From Gammaproteobacteria bacterium (lineage in GTDB: Bacteria > Pseudomonadota > Gammaproteobacteria > Ga0077536), in contig JAURHQ010000014.1 in NCBI GenBank assembly GCA_030833185.1, positions 1-37,330 of the forward strand: a stretch of DNA of 37,330 bases, read 5' to 3'. A program made the translations under genes and the position numbers. Positions within the stretch are counted from its first letter, which is position 1, and the number at the start of each line of letters is the position of its first letter. Below are positions 10,532-20,716 of this stretch, in pieces. The notes under the pieces are model-generated. The model made no database searches, was not told the origin of the DNA, and saw nothing but the letters and a program-made list of their open reading frames with translations.

Positions 10532-10927
10532 ATGCGACTGATGCACACCATGCTGCGAGTGACCAATCTTGATCACGCGCTAGCGTTCTATTGCGACGTG
10601 CTGGACATGAAACTCATCCGCCGCAAGGACTACCCGGAAGGGCGTTTTACGCTGGCCTTTGTGGGCTACGGCGACGAGATGGATTCCACCGTGCTGGAAC
10701 TCACCCATAACTGGGACACCAACGCCTACGAGATGGGCAGCGCTTACGGACACATCGCGATCGGCGTGAGCGATGTCTACGCCACCTGCGATCGGGTGAA
10801 AGCGCGCGGCGGTAAAGTGGTGCGCGAAGCCGGTCCGATGAAGGGCGGTAAGACCGTCATCGCCTTCCTTGAGGACCCGGACGGCTACAAGGTTGAGATC
10901 CTGCAGGACGAACCCAACGTCGGCTAA
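10532..10927 (+). CDS. gloA: Lactoylglutathione lyase (glyoxalase I)
   Basis: GloA isomerises the methylglyoxal-glutathione hemithioacetal to S-lactoylglutathione. The 131-residue product (start ATG 10532 after GAGGAG) shows the four metal ligands expected for the nickel-type bacterial enzyme: His5 in MRLMHTMLRV, a Glu in TVLELTHNW (about residue 56), a His in YGHIAIGV (about 74) and a Glu in KVEILQ (about 122). The motif DPDGYKVEILQ is diagnostic. It lies 34 bases after purT and may be read through from it. Confidence 0.97.
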   Translation: MRLMHTMLRVTNLDHALAFYCDVLDMKLIRRKDYPEGRFTLAFVGYGDEMDSTVLELTHNWDTNAYEMGSAYGHIAIGVSDVYATCDRVKARGGKVVREAGPMKGGKTVIAFLEDPDGYKVEILQDEPNVG

Positions 10928-10934
10928 TTACGGT

Positions 10935-10960
10935 CCGGCGCGCCTTGCGGGCGGCGCCGG
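10935..10960 (+). terminator. GC-rich hairpin after gloA, possible terminator
   Basis: CCGGCGC (10935-10941) pairs with GCGCCGG (10954-10960), and a few inner pairs can extend the stem. It lies eight bases after the gloA stop. Only a weak T-rich stretch (CTTTGTG) follows, so intrinsic termination is uncertain. Confidence 0.35.
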
Positions 10961-10975
10961 GCTTTGTGCTACAGT
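10945..10975 (+). promoter_or_regulatory. Possible promoter of mlaC-ibaG-murA
   Basis: TGC-TACAGT (10967-10975) is an extended -10-like element; a poor -35 TTGCGG lies 19 bases upstream. It would start transcription near 10982, about 78 bases before mlaC. A 6-bp hairpin, CGGCGG-TTTTTC-CCGCCG (10978-10995), sits at the expected start. Weak evidence. Confidence 0.25.
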
Positions 10976-11059
10976 GCCGGCGGTTTTTCCCGCCGCACTG
11001 CACTGCAATCTCTCTGTGTGCCCGCCAACCCGGGCGCGATGCTGATGGAGAACGTCCCG

Positions 11060-11674
11060 ATGAAACAGCAAGTCATGAGCAAGATTTTCCTTATTCTGTG
11101 CGTCCTGTTTGGCGCGAGCGCGGCGCAGGCCGAGGGCGATGCGCAGCAAATCGTGCAGACCACCACCGCCGAGGTGATGGCGCGGGTGAGAGCCGAGAAA
11201 GACACGCTACGCGCGCAGCCCGCGAAAATGTATTCGCTGGTCTCGGAGATGATTTTTCCGCACTTCGATTTCGCGATCATGTCGCAGTTCGTGCTGGGCG
11301 CGACCTGGAAAACCACGCCGCCCGAGAAGCAGGCGGCCTTCGTCGAACAGTTCCGCCGCCTGCTGGTACGCACTTACGCTACCGCGCTGCTCGAATACTC
11401 CGACCAGCGGGTGGAATATCCGCCGTCGCCGGCGGCCAATAATCCGAAAACCGCCACCGTCCGTCAGGACATCGTGCAGACCGTGGGCAAAGTCCTGCCC
11501 ATCGTTTACCGCCTGCACAACAAGACCGGCGAGTGGAAAGTATTTGACGTTGAAGTTGACGGCATCAGTCTGGTCAAGACCTTCAAGTCTTCGTTCGCGC
11601 AGATTCTCACCGACGGCGGCATCGACAAGCTGCTGGAAAATCTGACCTCCAAAAACAAGGACCTCGGCGCCTGA
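11060..11674 (+). CDS. mlaC: Periplasmic phospholipid-binding protein MlaC
   Basis: MlaC (Ttg2D) shuttles phospholipids between the outer membrane MlaA complex and the inner membrane MlaFEDB transporter. The 204-residue product has a Sec signal peptide (MKQQVMSKIFLILCVLFG, likely cut after SAAQA at about residue 24) and the family motifs YSLVSEMIFPHFDF, MSQFVLG, FVEQFRRLLVRTYATALLEY and KVFDVEVDGISLVKTFKSSF. The frame is open upstream, but the ATG at 11060 has GGAG at nine bases and gives a proper signal peptide. In the usual operon mlaF-E-D-C-B precedes ibaG-murA; here gloA lies upstream and no mlaB lies downstream, so the transporter subunits must be elsewhere or missing. Confidence 0.92.
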   Translation: MKQQVMSKIFLILCVLFGASAAQAEGDAQQIVQTTTAEVMARVRAEKDTLRAQPAKMYSLVSEMIFPHFDFAIMSQFVLGATWKTTPPEKQAAFVEQFRRLLVRTYATALLEYSDQRVEYPPSPAANNPKTATVRQDIVQTVGKVLPIVYRLHNKTGEWKVFDVEVDGISLVKTFKSSFAQILTDGGIDKLLENLTSKNKDLGA

Positions 11675-11710
11675 GGCGCCGGGCTCATCGACAAGGCGCC
11701 GAACACGCTC

Positions 11711-11968
11711 ATGCGTAAAGAAGAGATCAAGACGCTGCTGGAAGCCGGCCTTGCCGGCGCGGAAGTGGCGGTGGATGGCGACGACGGCGTGCATTTCGCT
11801 GCCCGCGTGGTCTATCCGGGCTTTGGTGGACTGAATCCGGTCAAGCGGCACCAGCTGGTTTACCGCGCGCTGGGCGATCGCATGCAACAGGCTATCCACG
11901 CGCTGTCATTGCAGACTTTCACCCCTGAAGAGTGGGAACGCCAGAAGCCCTTCGCGAATCTCCAGTAG
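11711..11968 (+). CDS. ibaG: BolA family protein IbaG
   Basis: An 85-residue BolA-like protein. The fold's signature is seen in VYPGFGGLNPVKRHQLVYRAL, with the conserved His-containing helix, and in the C-terminal LSLQTFTPEEW typical of IbaG/YrbA. Such proteins bind monothiol glutaredoxins with a shared [2Fe-2S] cluster and take part in iron-sulfur handling or acid response. It lies 36 bases after mlaC and nine before murA, the conserved neighbourhood of ibaG in gammaproteobacteria. Confidence 0.92.
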   Translation: MRKEEIKTLLEAGLAGAEVAVDGDDGVHFAARVVYPGFGGLNPVKRHQLVYRALGDRMQQAIHALSLQTFTPEEWERQKPFANLQ

Positions 11969-13237
<1,269 letters not shown>

Positions 13238-13268
13238 GCGGGCCGACCGCAGTTGAGCGCCAATCGCC

Positions 13269-13937
13269 ATGAATCATCTCTCGAATAGCGACCAGCTGAT
13301 TGTCGCGGTCTCCAAGGGACGCATCCTCAAGGACGCGCTGCCCTTGCTGGCCAAAGTCGGCGTGACGCCGCTCGAAGATCCGGGCGTCTCGCGCAAGCTC
13401 ATTCTGGAGACCACCGACCCCGCCATTCGACTGGTGGTGGTGCGCGCCAGCGACGTGCCGACCTACGTTGAATACGGCGCTGCCGATGTCGGTGTCGCCG
13501 GCAAGGACACGCTGCTGGAATATGAGGGTGACGGCTACTACGAGCCGCTGGACCTCAAGATTGCCCGCTGCCGCTTGATGGTCGCAGGGCCGGTAGCGCC
13601 CGGCACGCCGCCTGCCCGCCTGCGCGTGGCCACCAAATACGAACACATTACCCGTCGCTGGTACGCCGAGCAGGGGGTGCAGGTCGAAGTCATCAAACTG
13701 TACGGCTCGATGGAACTTGCGCCGCTGGTGGGATTGGCGGACCGCATCGTCGACTTGGTGGACACCGGGAATACCCTGAAGGCCAACGGCCTTGCGCCGC
13801 TTGAGCACCTCTGCGACATCAGTTCGCGCCTGATCGTGAACAAGGCCTCGATGAAGACCAAACATGCCCGGGTCACGGCCTTGATCGGTGCGCTGGCGGA
13901 GGCCGTAGGCGAAAGCTCACCGTGGTCGAACCCATGA
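13269..13937 (+). CDS. hisG: ATP phosphoribosyltransferase HisG, short form
   Basis: HisG starts histidine synthesis by joining ATP and PRPP. This product is 222 residues, the short form that lacks the C-terminal regulatory domain of the roughly 300-residue E. coli enzyme. Motifs seen: [43 protein letters not shown] and the PRPP-binding [15 protein letters not shown]. In other bacteria the short form needs HisZ, a HisRS-like subunit, for activity and feedback; no hisZ lies in the window. It overlaps hisD by four bases and follows murA by 31, an order common in beta- and gammaproteobacteria. Confidence 0.97.
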   Translation: MNHLSNSDQLIVAVSKGRILKDALPLLAKVGVTPLEDPGVSRKLILETTDPAIRLVVVRASDVPTYVEYGAADVGVAGKDTLLEYEGDGYYEPLDLKIARCRLMVAGPVAPGTPPARLRVATKYEHITRRWYAEQGVQVEVIKLYGSMELAPLVGLADRIVDLVDTGNTLKANGLAPLEHLCDISSRLIVNKASMKTKHARVTALIGALAEAVGESSPWSNP

Positions 13938-15244
13938 GCCGGCCACTGGCGCGACTGTCGACCAGCGCCGCCGACTTCGACCAGCGCCTGCGCGAACTGC
14001 TGGCCTTTGATCAGGACACCGATGTGGCCGTACAGGGCACAGTGCGTGAGATTCTGGCGGCCGTCCGCACGCGCGGCGACGCTGCCCTGCTGGAATATAC
14101 CAATCGCTTCGACCGGCGCGCGCTGGCGAGTGCTGCCGAACTTGAAGTGCACGACCTGAACCGTTTTCGCGCTCAGGTCCCCACCGACGTGTTGGCCGCG
14201 CTGTCCGCTGCGGCCGAACGCATTCGCGATTACCACCAGCGCCAGCGGCAAGTCTCCTGGGAATACACGGACGGCGATGGCACCGTGCTGGGACAGCAAA
14301 TCACGCCGCTCGATAGGGCCGGCGTTTACGTGCCGGGCGGCAAGGCGACCTATCCGTCCTCGGTGCTGATGAATGTGATGCCGGCCAAGGTGGCAGGCGT
14401 ACGCGAAGTGATCATGGTGGTGCCTGCCCCGCAGGGTCTGATTGAGCCGGTGGTGCTGGCGGCGGCCGCGATCGCCGGCGTAGACCGGGTGTTCTCTATC
14501 GGCGGGGCCCAGGCCGTCGCCGCGCTGGCCTACGGCACAGCGACCGTGCCGGCGGTCGACAAGATCGTCGGACCGGGCAATATCTATGTGGCCACTGCCA
14601 AAGCGCAGGTGTTTGGCCGCGTCGGCATCGACATGATCGCGGGGCCGTCGGAAATTCTGATCGTCTGCGATGGCGGTACCGACCCGGACTGGGTGGCGAT
14701 GGATCTTTTCTCGCAAGCCGAGCACGACGAACAGGCGCAGTCCATTCTGATTTGTCCGGATGCCGGGTTTCTGGATCAGGTGGAGGCCAGCATCCGGCGG
14801 CTGCTGCCGGGTATGGAACGCGCCGCCATCATCGCCGAATCGCTGGCGCGCCGTGGCGCTTTGATTGACGTGCGCGACCTCGATGAAGCGGTTGAACTCA
14901 TCAATCGCATCGCGCCCGAACATCTTGAACTCTCGGTCGCCGAGCCTCGGCAACTGCTGCCGGGTATCCGGCACGCCGGGGCCATTTTCATGGGCCGCTA
15001 TGCCAACGAACCGCTGGGCGATTACTGCGCAGGGCCTAATCACGTGCTGCCGACTGCCGGCACCGCGCGATTTTCTTCGCCCCTCGGGGTCTACGATTTT
15101 CAGAAGCGCTCGTCGATTATCGAGCCTTCAGCCGACGCCGCCGGGCGTCTCGGACTGCTTGCCTCCACGCTCGCGCGGGCCGAAGGCCTGACCGCTCATG
15201 CGCGTTCGGCCGAGTTTCGGATCAGACCCGACCAGAAGGCCTGA
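13934..15244 (+). CDS. hisD: Histidinol dehydrogenase HisD
   Basis: HisD oxidises histidinol to histidine in two NAD-dependent steps. The 436-residue product shows [40 protein letters not shown], the zinc ligands in [10 protein letters not shown] (Gln and His), the catalytic pair in IAPEHLEL, and the C-terminal zinc His in LTAHARS. The start is taken as ATG 13934, whose last bases overlap the hisG TGA; an in-frame GTG at 13922 is possible but less likely. hisC, which often follows hisD, is not here: a promoter region and petA come next. Confidence 0.97.
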   Translation: MSRPLARLSTSAADFDQRLRELLAFDQDTDVAVQGTVREILAAVRTRGDAALLEYTNRFDRRALASAAELEVHDLNRFRAQVPTDVLAALSAAAERIRDYHQRQRQVSWEYTDGDGTVLGQQITPLDRAGVYVPGGKATYPSSVLMNVMPAKVAGVREVIMVVPAPQGLIEPVVLAAAAIAGVDRVFSIGGAQAVAALAYGTATVPAVDKIVGPGNIYVATAKAQVFGRVGIDMIAGPSEILIVCDGGTDPDWVAMDLFSQAEHDEQAQSILICPDAGFLDQVEASIRRLLPGMERAAIIAESLARRGALIDVRDLDEAVELINRIAPEHLELSVAEPRQLLPGIRHAGAIFMGRYANEPLGDYCAGPNHVLPTAGTARFSSPLGVYDFQKRSSIIEPSADAAGRLGLLASTLARAEGLTAHARSAEFRIRPDQKA

Positions 15245-15258
15245 GACCCGTCTGTCGA

Positions 15259-15291
15259 AGCCCGCAAAGGCGGGCTGTCAGCCAATTTTTT
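15259..15291 (+). terminator. Probable terminator after hisD
   Basis: A 7-bp stem AGCCCGC-AAAG-GCGGGCT (15259-15276) lies 14 bases after the hisD stop and is followed, after nine bases, by TTTTTT at 15286-15291. The gap between stem and T tract weakens the call. The T tract also lies inside the spacer of the petA promoter. Confidence 0.45.
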
Positions 15292-15302
15292 GATGCTATA
15301 CT
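15275..15302 (+). promoter_or_regulatory. Promoter of petABC-sspAB, extended -10
   Basis: The -10 TATACT (15297-15302) is directly preceded by TGC, an extended -10. A -35-like CTGTCA (four of six matches) lies 16 bases upstream at 15275-15280. Transcription would start near 15309, leaving a leader of about 136 bases before petA. This leader (15309-15444) holds no gene that I can recognise; only an AGGAGA ribosome site near its end is clear. Confidence 0.6.
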
Positions 15303-15444
15303 CGCCGACGATCCGCGCCGTGCTGGATACGGTCTTCCGTGCCTGTCGGGTATCGATGACGCCGCAGATCTGCTTTGAGTCAAGACGGGGCCGCCGCCAG
15401 CCAGCGCTGCGGGGGTTGCCCAGCAACAGGAGACTTTTCAGACC

Positions 15445-16044
15445 ATGAGTGACGACGCCGTCGATCCTCGCAGACGCCGCTTTCTCACCGGCACGACAGT
15501 CGTGATCGGTGGAATTGGCGCTGCTTTCACCGCCGTGCCCTTTCTGTCTTCCTTCCAGCCGAGCGCGAAAGCCAAAGCCATTGGCGCGCCGGTTGAAGTG
15601 GACATCAGCAAACTTGAACCCGGTCAACGCGTGGTCCAGAAATGGCGCGGCAAGCCGGTGTGGGTGGTACGCCGCACCCCCGAGATGCTGGAAAATCTGA
15701 AAAGTTTTGACGCCAGCGCGCTGCGCGATCCGAAGTCCGAGAAGTCTGAACAGCCGGAGTACGCCAAGAATGACTGGCGTTCCGACAAGCCCGAATACCT
15801 GGTGCTGGTCGGCATCTGCACCCATTTGGGTTGCTCGCCGAGCTTCATCCCCGAAGCAGGTGCCCCGGAAGTCGGTGCGACCTGGAAGGGCGGCTTTTTC
15901 TGCCCCTGCCACGGTTCGAAGTTCGACCTCGCTGGCCGGGTGTTCGCCGGGGTGCCGGCACCATCCAATATGGTGGTACCGCCGTACCGCTTCCTCACCG
16001 ACACCAAACTGATTGTGGGTGAAGACAAAGGAGCTGCGGCATGA
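15445..16044 (+). CDS. petA: Ubiquinol-cytochrome c reductase Rieske iron-sulfur subunit
   Basis: The Rieske subunit of cytochrome bc1 takes the first electron from ubiquinol. The 199-residue protein starts with DPRRRRFLTG and a hydrophobic segment (about residues 18-36), a twin-arginine-type signal anchor. The cluster motifs are CTHLGC (Cys125, His127, Cys130) and CPCHGS (Cys153, Cys155, His156); by family analogy Cys125, His127, Cys153 and His156 bind the [2Fe-2S] cluster and Cys130-Cys155 form a disulfide. The ATG is preceded by AGGAGA. It overlaps petB by four bases. Confidence 0.97.
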   Translation: MSDDAVDPRRRRFLTGTTVVIGGIGAAFTAVPFLSSFQPSAKAKAIGAPVEVDISKLEPGQRVVQKWRGKPVWVVRRTPEMLENLKSFDASALRDPKSEKSEQPEYAKNDWRSDKPEYLVLVGICTHLGCSPSFIPEAGAPEVGATWKGGFFCPCHGSKFDLAGRVFAGVPAPSNMVVPPYRFLTDTKLIVGEDKGAAA

Positions 16045-17285
16045 GCAACAAACTGACAGCCTTGCGTGACTGGGTCGACGACCGCTTCCCGCTGATGACG
16101 CTGTGGAACGACCACCTCGCCAAGTACTACGCCCCGAAGAATTTCAACTTCTGGTACTACTTCGGCGCCCTGTCGCTGGTGGTGTTCGTGATCCAGATCC
16201 TCACCGGGATCTGGCTGGTGATGAACTACAAGCCGGACGCCACGCTGGCCTTCGGCTCCGTCGAATACATCATGCGCGACGTCGACTGGGGCTGGTTGAT
16301 TCGCTATATGCATTCAACCGGCGCGTCGATGTTCTTCGTGGTGATCTACCTGCACATGATGCGGGCATTGCTGTACGGCTCGTACAAGCAACCCCGGGAA
16401 CTGGTGTGGATCCTCGGCATGTGCCTCTACCTTGCGCTGATGGCGGAAGCCTTCATGGGCTACTTGCTGCCCTGGGGTCAGATGTCTTTCTGGGGCGCAC
16501 AGGTGATCATCTCGCTGTTTGGCGCTATCCCGGTGATTGGCGGCACGCTGGCGGAATGGATTCGCGGCGACTACGTGGTGTCCGACATCACCCTCAATCG
16601 CTTCTTCTCGCTGCACGTCATTGCGCTGCCTTTCGCGATCGCCGGGCTGGTGTTCCTCCACATCATCGCCTTGCATGAGGTGGGCTCCAATAACCCCGAC
16701 GGCGTTGAAATCAAGAAGAAGAAAGATGCCGACGGCAAGCCGCTCGACGGGATCCCCTTCCACCCGTACTACACGGTGAAGGATCTTGTGGGCCTGACCG
16801 TCTTCCTGATGATCTTCTCTGCCGTGGTGTTCTTCGGGCCGGAAATGGGTGGCTATTTCCTCGAAGCGAATAACTTCATTCCCGCCAATCCCATGAGCAC
16901 GCCGCAGCACATCGCGCCGGTGTGGTACTTCACGCCCTACTACTCAATCCTTCGCGCCAACACCATCAATTTCCTGTGGATTGATGCCAAGGTGTGGGGG
17001 GTGGTTTTCATGGGCCTCGGCGTCTTGTCGTTCTTCTTCCTGCCCTGGCTGGACCGCAGCCCGGTAAAGTCCATCCGCTATCGCGGTGTGCTGTACAAGG
17101 GCGCGCTCAGCATCTTTGTGGTGTGCTTCCTGATCCTGGGCTATCTGGGTCTGTTGCCGCCGACGGAAGGCCGGACGCTGGTTGCGCAGATTTGCACCGT
17201 AACCTACTTCCTGTTTTTCCTGCTGATGCCGATTTACACCAAATTAGACAAGACCAAGCCGGTTCCGGAACGGGTGACGATGTGA
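16041..17285 (+). CDS. petB: Cytochrome b subunit of the bc1 complex
   Basis: Cytochrome b holds the two b hemes and both quinone sites of complex III. The 414-residue protein is the full-length fused type (N- and C-terminal domains). Visible: the first helix region after NFNFWYYFG, the heme ligand helices MHSTGASMFFVVIYLHMMRAL and FSLHVIALPFAIAGLVFLHIIALHEVGS, and GYLLPWGQMSFWGAQV near the Qo site; the late segment APVWYFTPYYSILRA corresponds to the usual PEWYFLPFYAILR. A charged insertion KKKKDADGKPLDGIPFHPYYTVKD follows the second pair of histidines, as is usual in proteobacteria. It overlaps petA by four bases and petC by one. Confidence 0.97.
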   Translation: MSNKLTALRDWVDDRFPLMTLWNDHLAKYYAPKNFNFWYYFGALSLVVFVIQILTGIWLVMNYKPDATLAFGSVEYIMRDVDWGWLIRYMHSTGASMFFVVIYLHMMRALLYGSYKQPRELVWILGMCLYLALMAEAFMGYLLPWGQMSFWGAQVIISLFGAIPVIGGTLAEWIRGDYVVSDITLNRFFSLHVIALPFAIAGLVFLHIIALHEVGSNNPDGVEIKKKKDADGKPLDGIPFHPYYTVKDLVGLTVFLMIFSAVVFFGPEMGGYFLEANNFIPANPMSTPQHIAPVWYFTPYYSILRANTINFLWIDAKVWGVVFMGLGVLSFFFLPWLDRSPVKSIRYRGVLYKGALSIFVVCFLILGYLGLLPPTEGRTLVAQICTVTYFLFFLLMPIYTKLDKTKPVPERVTM

Positions 17286-18025
17286 TGCGTACCTTGCTCG
17301 CAACTATTTTTCTGGCGGCCTTTACCCAGTTTGCCGTGGCAAGCGAGTCGGGCCTGAAGTTAATGAACGCAAAAGTCGATCTGCACGACAAAGCCTCCCT
17401 GCAACGGGGCGCCAAGATGTTCGTGAACTACTGCGTCAGCTGCCACTCGGCGCAGTACATGCGCTACAACCGCGTGGCGGCAGATCTGGGCATCCCCGAA
17501 GACGTCATGAAGGCGAATCTGATGTTCACCACCGACAAGGTCGGTGAACCGATGACCGTCGCCATGCGCCCGGAAGACGGCCAGACCTGGTTTGGGGTCG
17601 CGCCGCCGGATCTGTCGGTGGTGGCCCGCTCCCGCGGCGCCGACTGGCTGTACAGCTACCTCAACGGGTTCTATGTCGATGCCACCCGTGCTTCTGGCGT
17701 CAACAACCTGTATTTCCCGGGCGCGGCCATGCCGCACGTGCTGTGGGAACTTCAGGGCCTGAAGCGGGCGGTGTTCGCCACCGAAACCACGCACGACGGC
17801 GCGACTCATCAGGTATTTGAACGCTTCGAGACCGCGCGCCCAGGCGTGTTAAACGAGGTGGAATACCAGCGCGCGACGCGCGATTTGGTGAACTTCATGG
17901 TCTACGTCGGTGAGCCCGCCAAGCTGGTTCGCTATGCGCTGGGCATCAAGGTCATTGGGTTCCTCTGCATTTTCTTCATTGCTGCGTATCTCCTGAAACG
18001 CGAGTACTGGAAAGACGTACATTGA
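17285..18025 (+). CDS. petC: Cytochrome c1 subunit of the bc1 complex
   Basis: Cytochrome c1 passes electrons from the Rieske protein to soluble cytochrome c. The 246-residue product has an N-terminal signal peptide (MRTLLATIFLAAFTQFAVAS), the heme c site CVSCH at residues 50-54, the PPDLSVVARSRGADWLYSYL region, a likely axial Met in FPGAAMPHVLWEL, and a C-terminal membrane anchor (VIGFLCIFFIAAYLL) ending KREYWKDVH. Its ATG overlaps the petB stop by one base (TGATG). sspA begins one base after its stop. Confidence 0.97.
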   Translation: MRTLLATIFLAAFTQFAVASESGLKLMNAKVDLHDKASLQRGAKMFVNYCVSCHSAQYMRYNRVAADLGIPEDVMKANLMFTTDKVGEPMTVAMRPEDGQTWFGVAPPDLSVVARSRGADWLYSYLNGFYVDATRASGVNNLYFPGAAMPHVLWELQGLKRAVFATETTHDGATHQVFERFETARPGVLNEVEYQRATRDLVNFMVYVGEPAKLVRYALGIKVIGFLCIFFIAAYLLKREYWKDVH

Positions 18026-18026
18026 G

Positions 18027-18650
18027 ATGACGTCTACGGCAAACCGGCGGTCAGGACTCACGCTTTATGTGGACGCCGCCGATCTTGCCGGGCACGCCGT
18101 CCGTCTGGTGCTGGCGGAAAAATCGCTAAGCGCCGACATCCACTACGTCACGCCGGAAACCTGTCCGGAAGACCTTTACGCGCTCAATCCCTACCACCAG
18201 ATCCTGACGCTGCTCGATCGGGAACTGGTGCTCTATGACCAGCCCATCATGCTGGAGTATCTGGATGAGCGTTACCCACATCCGCCCTTGATGCCTACCG
18301 ATCCCATGTCCCGCGCCAACAACCGACAACTGCGCGGGCGCATCAGCCGGGAGCTGCTGGAGGCGACGGGGGGATTCAAAGGCGGGACCGCTGCGGTGAA
18401 TCAGGCTCGGCGGGTGATCAGCGACAATCTCCACGCGATTGCGCCCATCTTTTCGCACCGCAAATTCTTCATGTCAGACGAATTCTCGCTCGCGGACTGC
18501 TGCCTTGCGCCGCTGTTGTGGCGCTTGCCGGTCTATGGGGTAAATCTGGCGCCCGAGGCCAAGCCGCTAGCCCGCTATGCCGACGCCATTTTTTCGCGCC
18601 CCGCATTCCGCCACAGCCTGTCCGCCGTGGAACGCACGATGCGGGCCTGA
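18027..18650 (+). CDS. sspA: Stringent starvation protein A (GST-like)
   Basis: SspA is an RNA polymerase-associated protein with a glutathione S-transferase fold, involved in stationary-phase and acid-stress gene expression. The 207-residue product shows the thioredoxin-like N-terminal domain (LTLYVDAADLAGHAVRLVLAEK, LNPYHQILTLLDRELVLYDQPIMLEYLDERYPHPPLMP) and the helical C-terminal domain with SLADCCLAPLLWRLP. As in the family, residues needed for glutathione binding are not evident. It starts one base after petC, so it is probably transcribed with petABC, an arrangement common in beta- and gammaproteobacteria. Confidence 0.95.
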   Translation: MTSTANRRSGLTLYVDAADLAGHAVRLVLAEKSLSADIHYVTPETCPEDLYALNPYHQILTLLDRELVLYDQPIMLEYLDERYPHPPLMPTDPMSRANNRQLRGRISRELLEATGGFKGGTAAVNQARRVISDNLHAIAPIFSHRKFFMSDEFSLADCCLAPLLWRLPVYGVNLAPEAKPLARYADAIFSRPAFRHSLSAVERTMRA

Positions 18651-18655
18651 CAGCC

Positions 18656-19078
18656 ATGACCGAGCCAACCGGCATGTCGCCGACCAAACCCTATCTGCTC
18701 CGTGCGATCTACGAATGGATCGTCGATAACGGCATGACACCGCATCTGTTGGTCAACACGGAAGATCCACAGGTCCGCGTGCCCACGCAGTTCGTCAAGG
18801 ACAACAGCATCGTGCTCAATATTTCGCCGGGCGCGGTGCGTGATCTGCTGTTGCGGAATGACTTCATCAGCTTCAGCGCCCGCTTTGGCGGCGTGCCGCA
18901 TGAGGTTCTGGTGCCACTCAGCGCGGCCCGCATGATTTACGCGCGGGAGAATGGACAAGGCATGACGCTACCGGACGACGCGCCAGCCGGCGCCGAAGCA
19001 GGTGTCCAGCCGCCAGAACCGCCGCCTTTGGGCGGCGGGGCGCCGCCCAAAGGCGCTCATCTGCGCCGAGTGAAGTAG
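18656..19078 (+). CDS. sspB: ClpXP protease specificity-enhancing factor SspB
   Basis: SspB delivers ssrA-tagged proteins to ClpXP. The 140-residue product has the substrate-binding domain (KPYLLRAIYEWIVDNGMTPHLLVNT, SIVLNISPGAVRDLLL, FSARFGGVPHEVLVPLSAARMIYARENGQGM), a flexible proline- and glycine-rich linker, and a C-terminal ClpX-binding tail ending HLRRVK, comparable to LRVVK in E. coli. The tail being intact predicts that the adaptor works. The start at 18656 lies five bases after the sspA stop; an in-frame ATG at 18674 is the alternative. Its 3' end carries a strong hairpin and converges on dolP with a six-base gap. Confidence 0.95.
   Translation: MTEPTGMSPTKPYLLRAIYEWIVDNGMTPHLLVNTEDPQVRVPTQFVKDNSIVLNISPGAVRDLLLRNDFISFSARFGGVPHEVLVPLSAARMIYARENGQGMTLPDDAPAGAEAGVQPPEPPPLGGGAPPKGAHLRRVK
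19023..19055 (+). repeat. Perfect 14-bp inverted repeat within the 3' end of sspB
   Basis: Bases 19023-19036 are exactly complementary to 19042-19055, with a five-base loop GGGGC. The stem is GC-rich with a central TTTGGG/CCCAAA. It encodes the Pro-Gly linker of SspB (PPLGGGAPPKG). There is no T tract after it on either strand. It sits about 20 bases before the convergent sspB/dolP junction, where it could act on mRNA ends or limit readthrough. Confidence 0.8.
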
Positions 19079-19084
19079 GGGCGC

Positions 19085-20307
<1,223 letters not shown>

Positions 20308-20336
20308 TCACCTGACTGCCTGCGGAGCGAGGTCGA

Positions 20337-20708
20337 TTATGCCGTAAACGCGGCCTTGATCCATGCGATACGACAACTCTCGCCGACGCCCTCGATCCCC
20401 ACCACATCAAAGCGACAAGGGCGAGTCCCCTGCGCCGGGTTGCGCTGTAACCAGCAGGCCGCAGCGTGCAGGACGCGCCGCTGTTTGCTCGGGGTAACGC
20501 TTTCAAGTGCGCCCACGAAACGGTTGCTGGCGCGAAACCGAACCTCGACGAAGACCAGCGCCGGTCCGTCTTCCATGATGAGGTCGAGTTCCCCGCCACG
20601 GGCCGTGAAATTGCGGGCCAGTGGCCGCAGGCCTTGCGCCACCAGCCAATGCTCGGCCTGTATTTCGTAGGTTTTACCGCGGAGCCGGGTGTTCAGCGCC
20701 TTCAGCAT
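20337..20708 (-). CDS. yraN: UPF0102 family protein YraN
   Basis: A 123-residue protein of the UPF0102 family, which has an endonuclease-like (PD-(D/E)XK type) core of unproven function. The core is GGELDLIMEDGPALVFVEVRFR, with the acidic residues of the nuclease-like site and Arg where many nucleases have Lys, as is common in this family. Other family segments are GKTYEIQAEHWLVAQGLRPLARNF and CRFDVVGI. The frame is open further upstream, but the ATG at 20708 gives the normal start (MLKALNTRLRGKTYE) eight bases after the lpoA stop. Confidence 0.92.
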   Translation of the reverse strand: MLKALNTRLRGKTYEIQAEHWLVAQGLRPLARNFTARGGELDLIMEDGPALVFVEVRFRASNRFVGALESVTPSKQRRVLHAAACWLQRNPAQGTRPCRFDVVGIEGVGESCRIAWIKAAFTA

Positions 20709-20716
20709 GGCCGCGC

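Noticed and set aside
11655-11675. Small palindrome GGCGCC-TGA-GGCGCC around the mlaC stop as a terminator
   Set aside because: The stem is only six pairs, has no T tract, and ibaG follows at operon spacing.
13538-15043. 501-codon minus-strand open frame opposite hisG and hisD
   Set aside because: GC-rich DNA often leaves the antisense strand open. The translation is His- and Arg-rich without motifs, and both plus-strand genes are certain.
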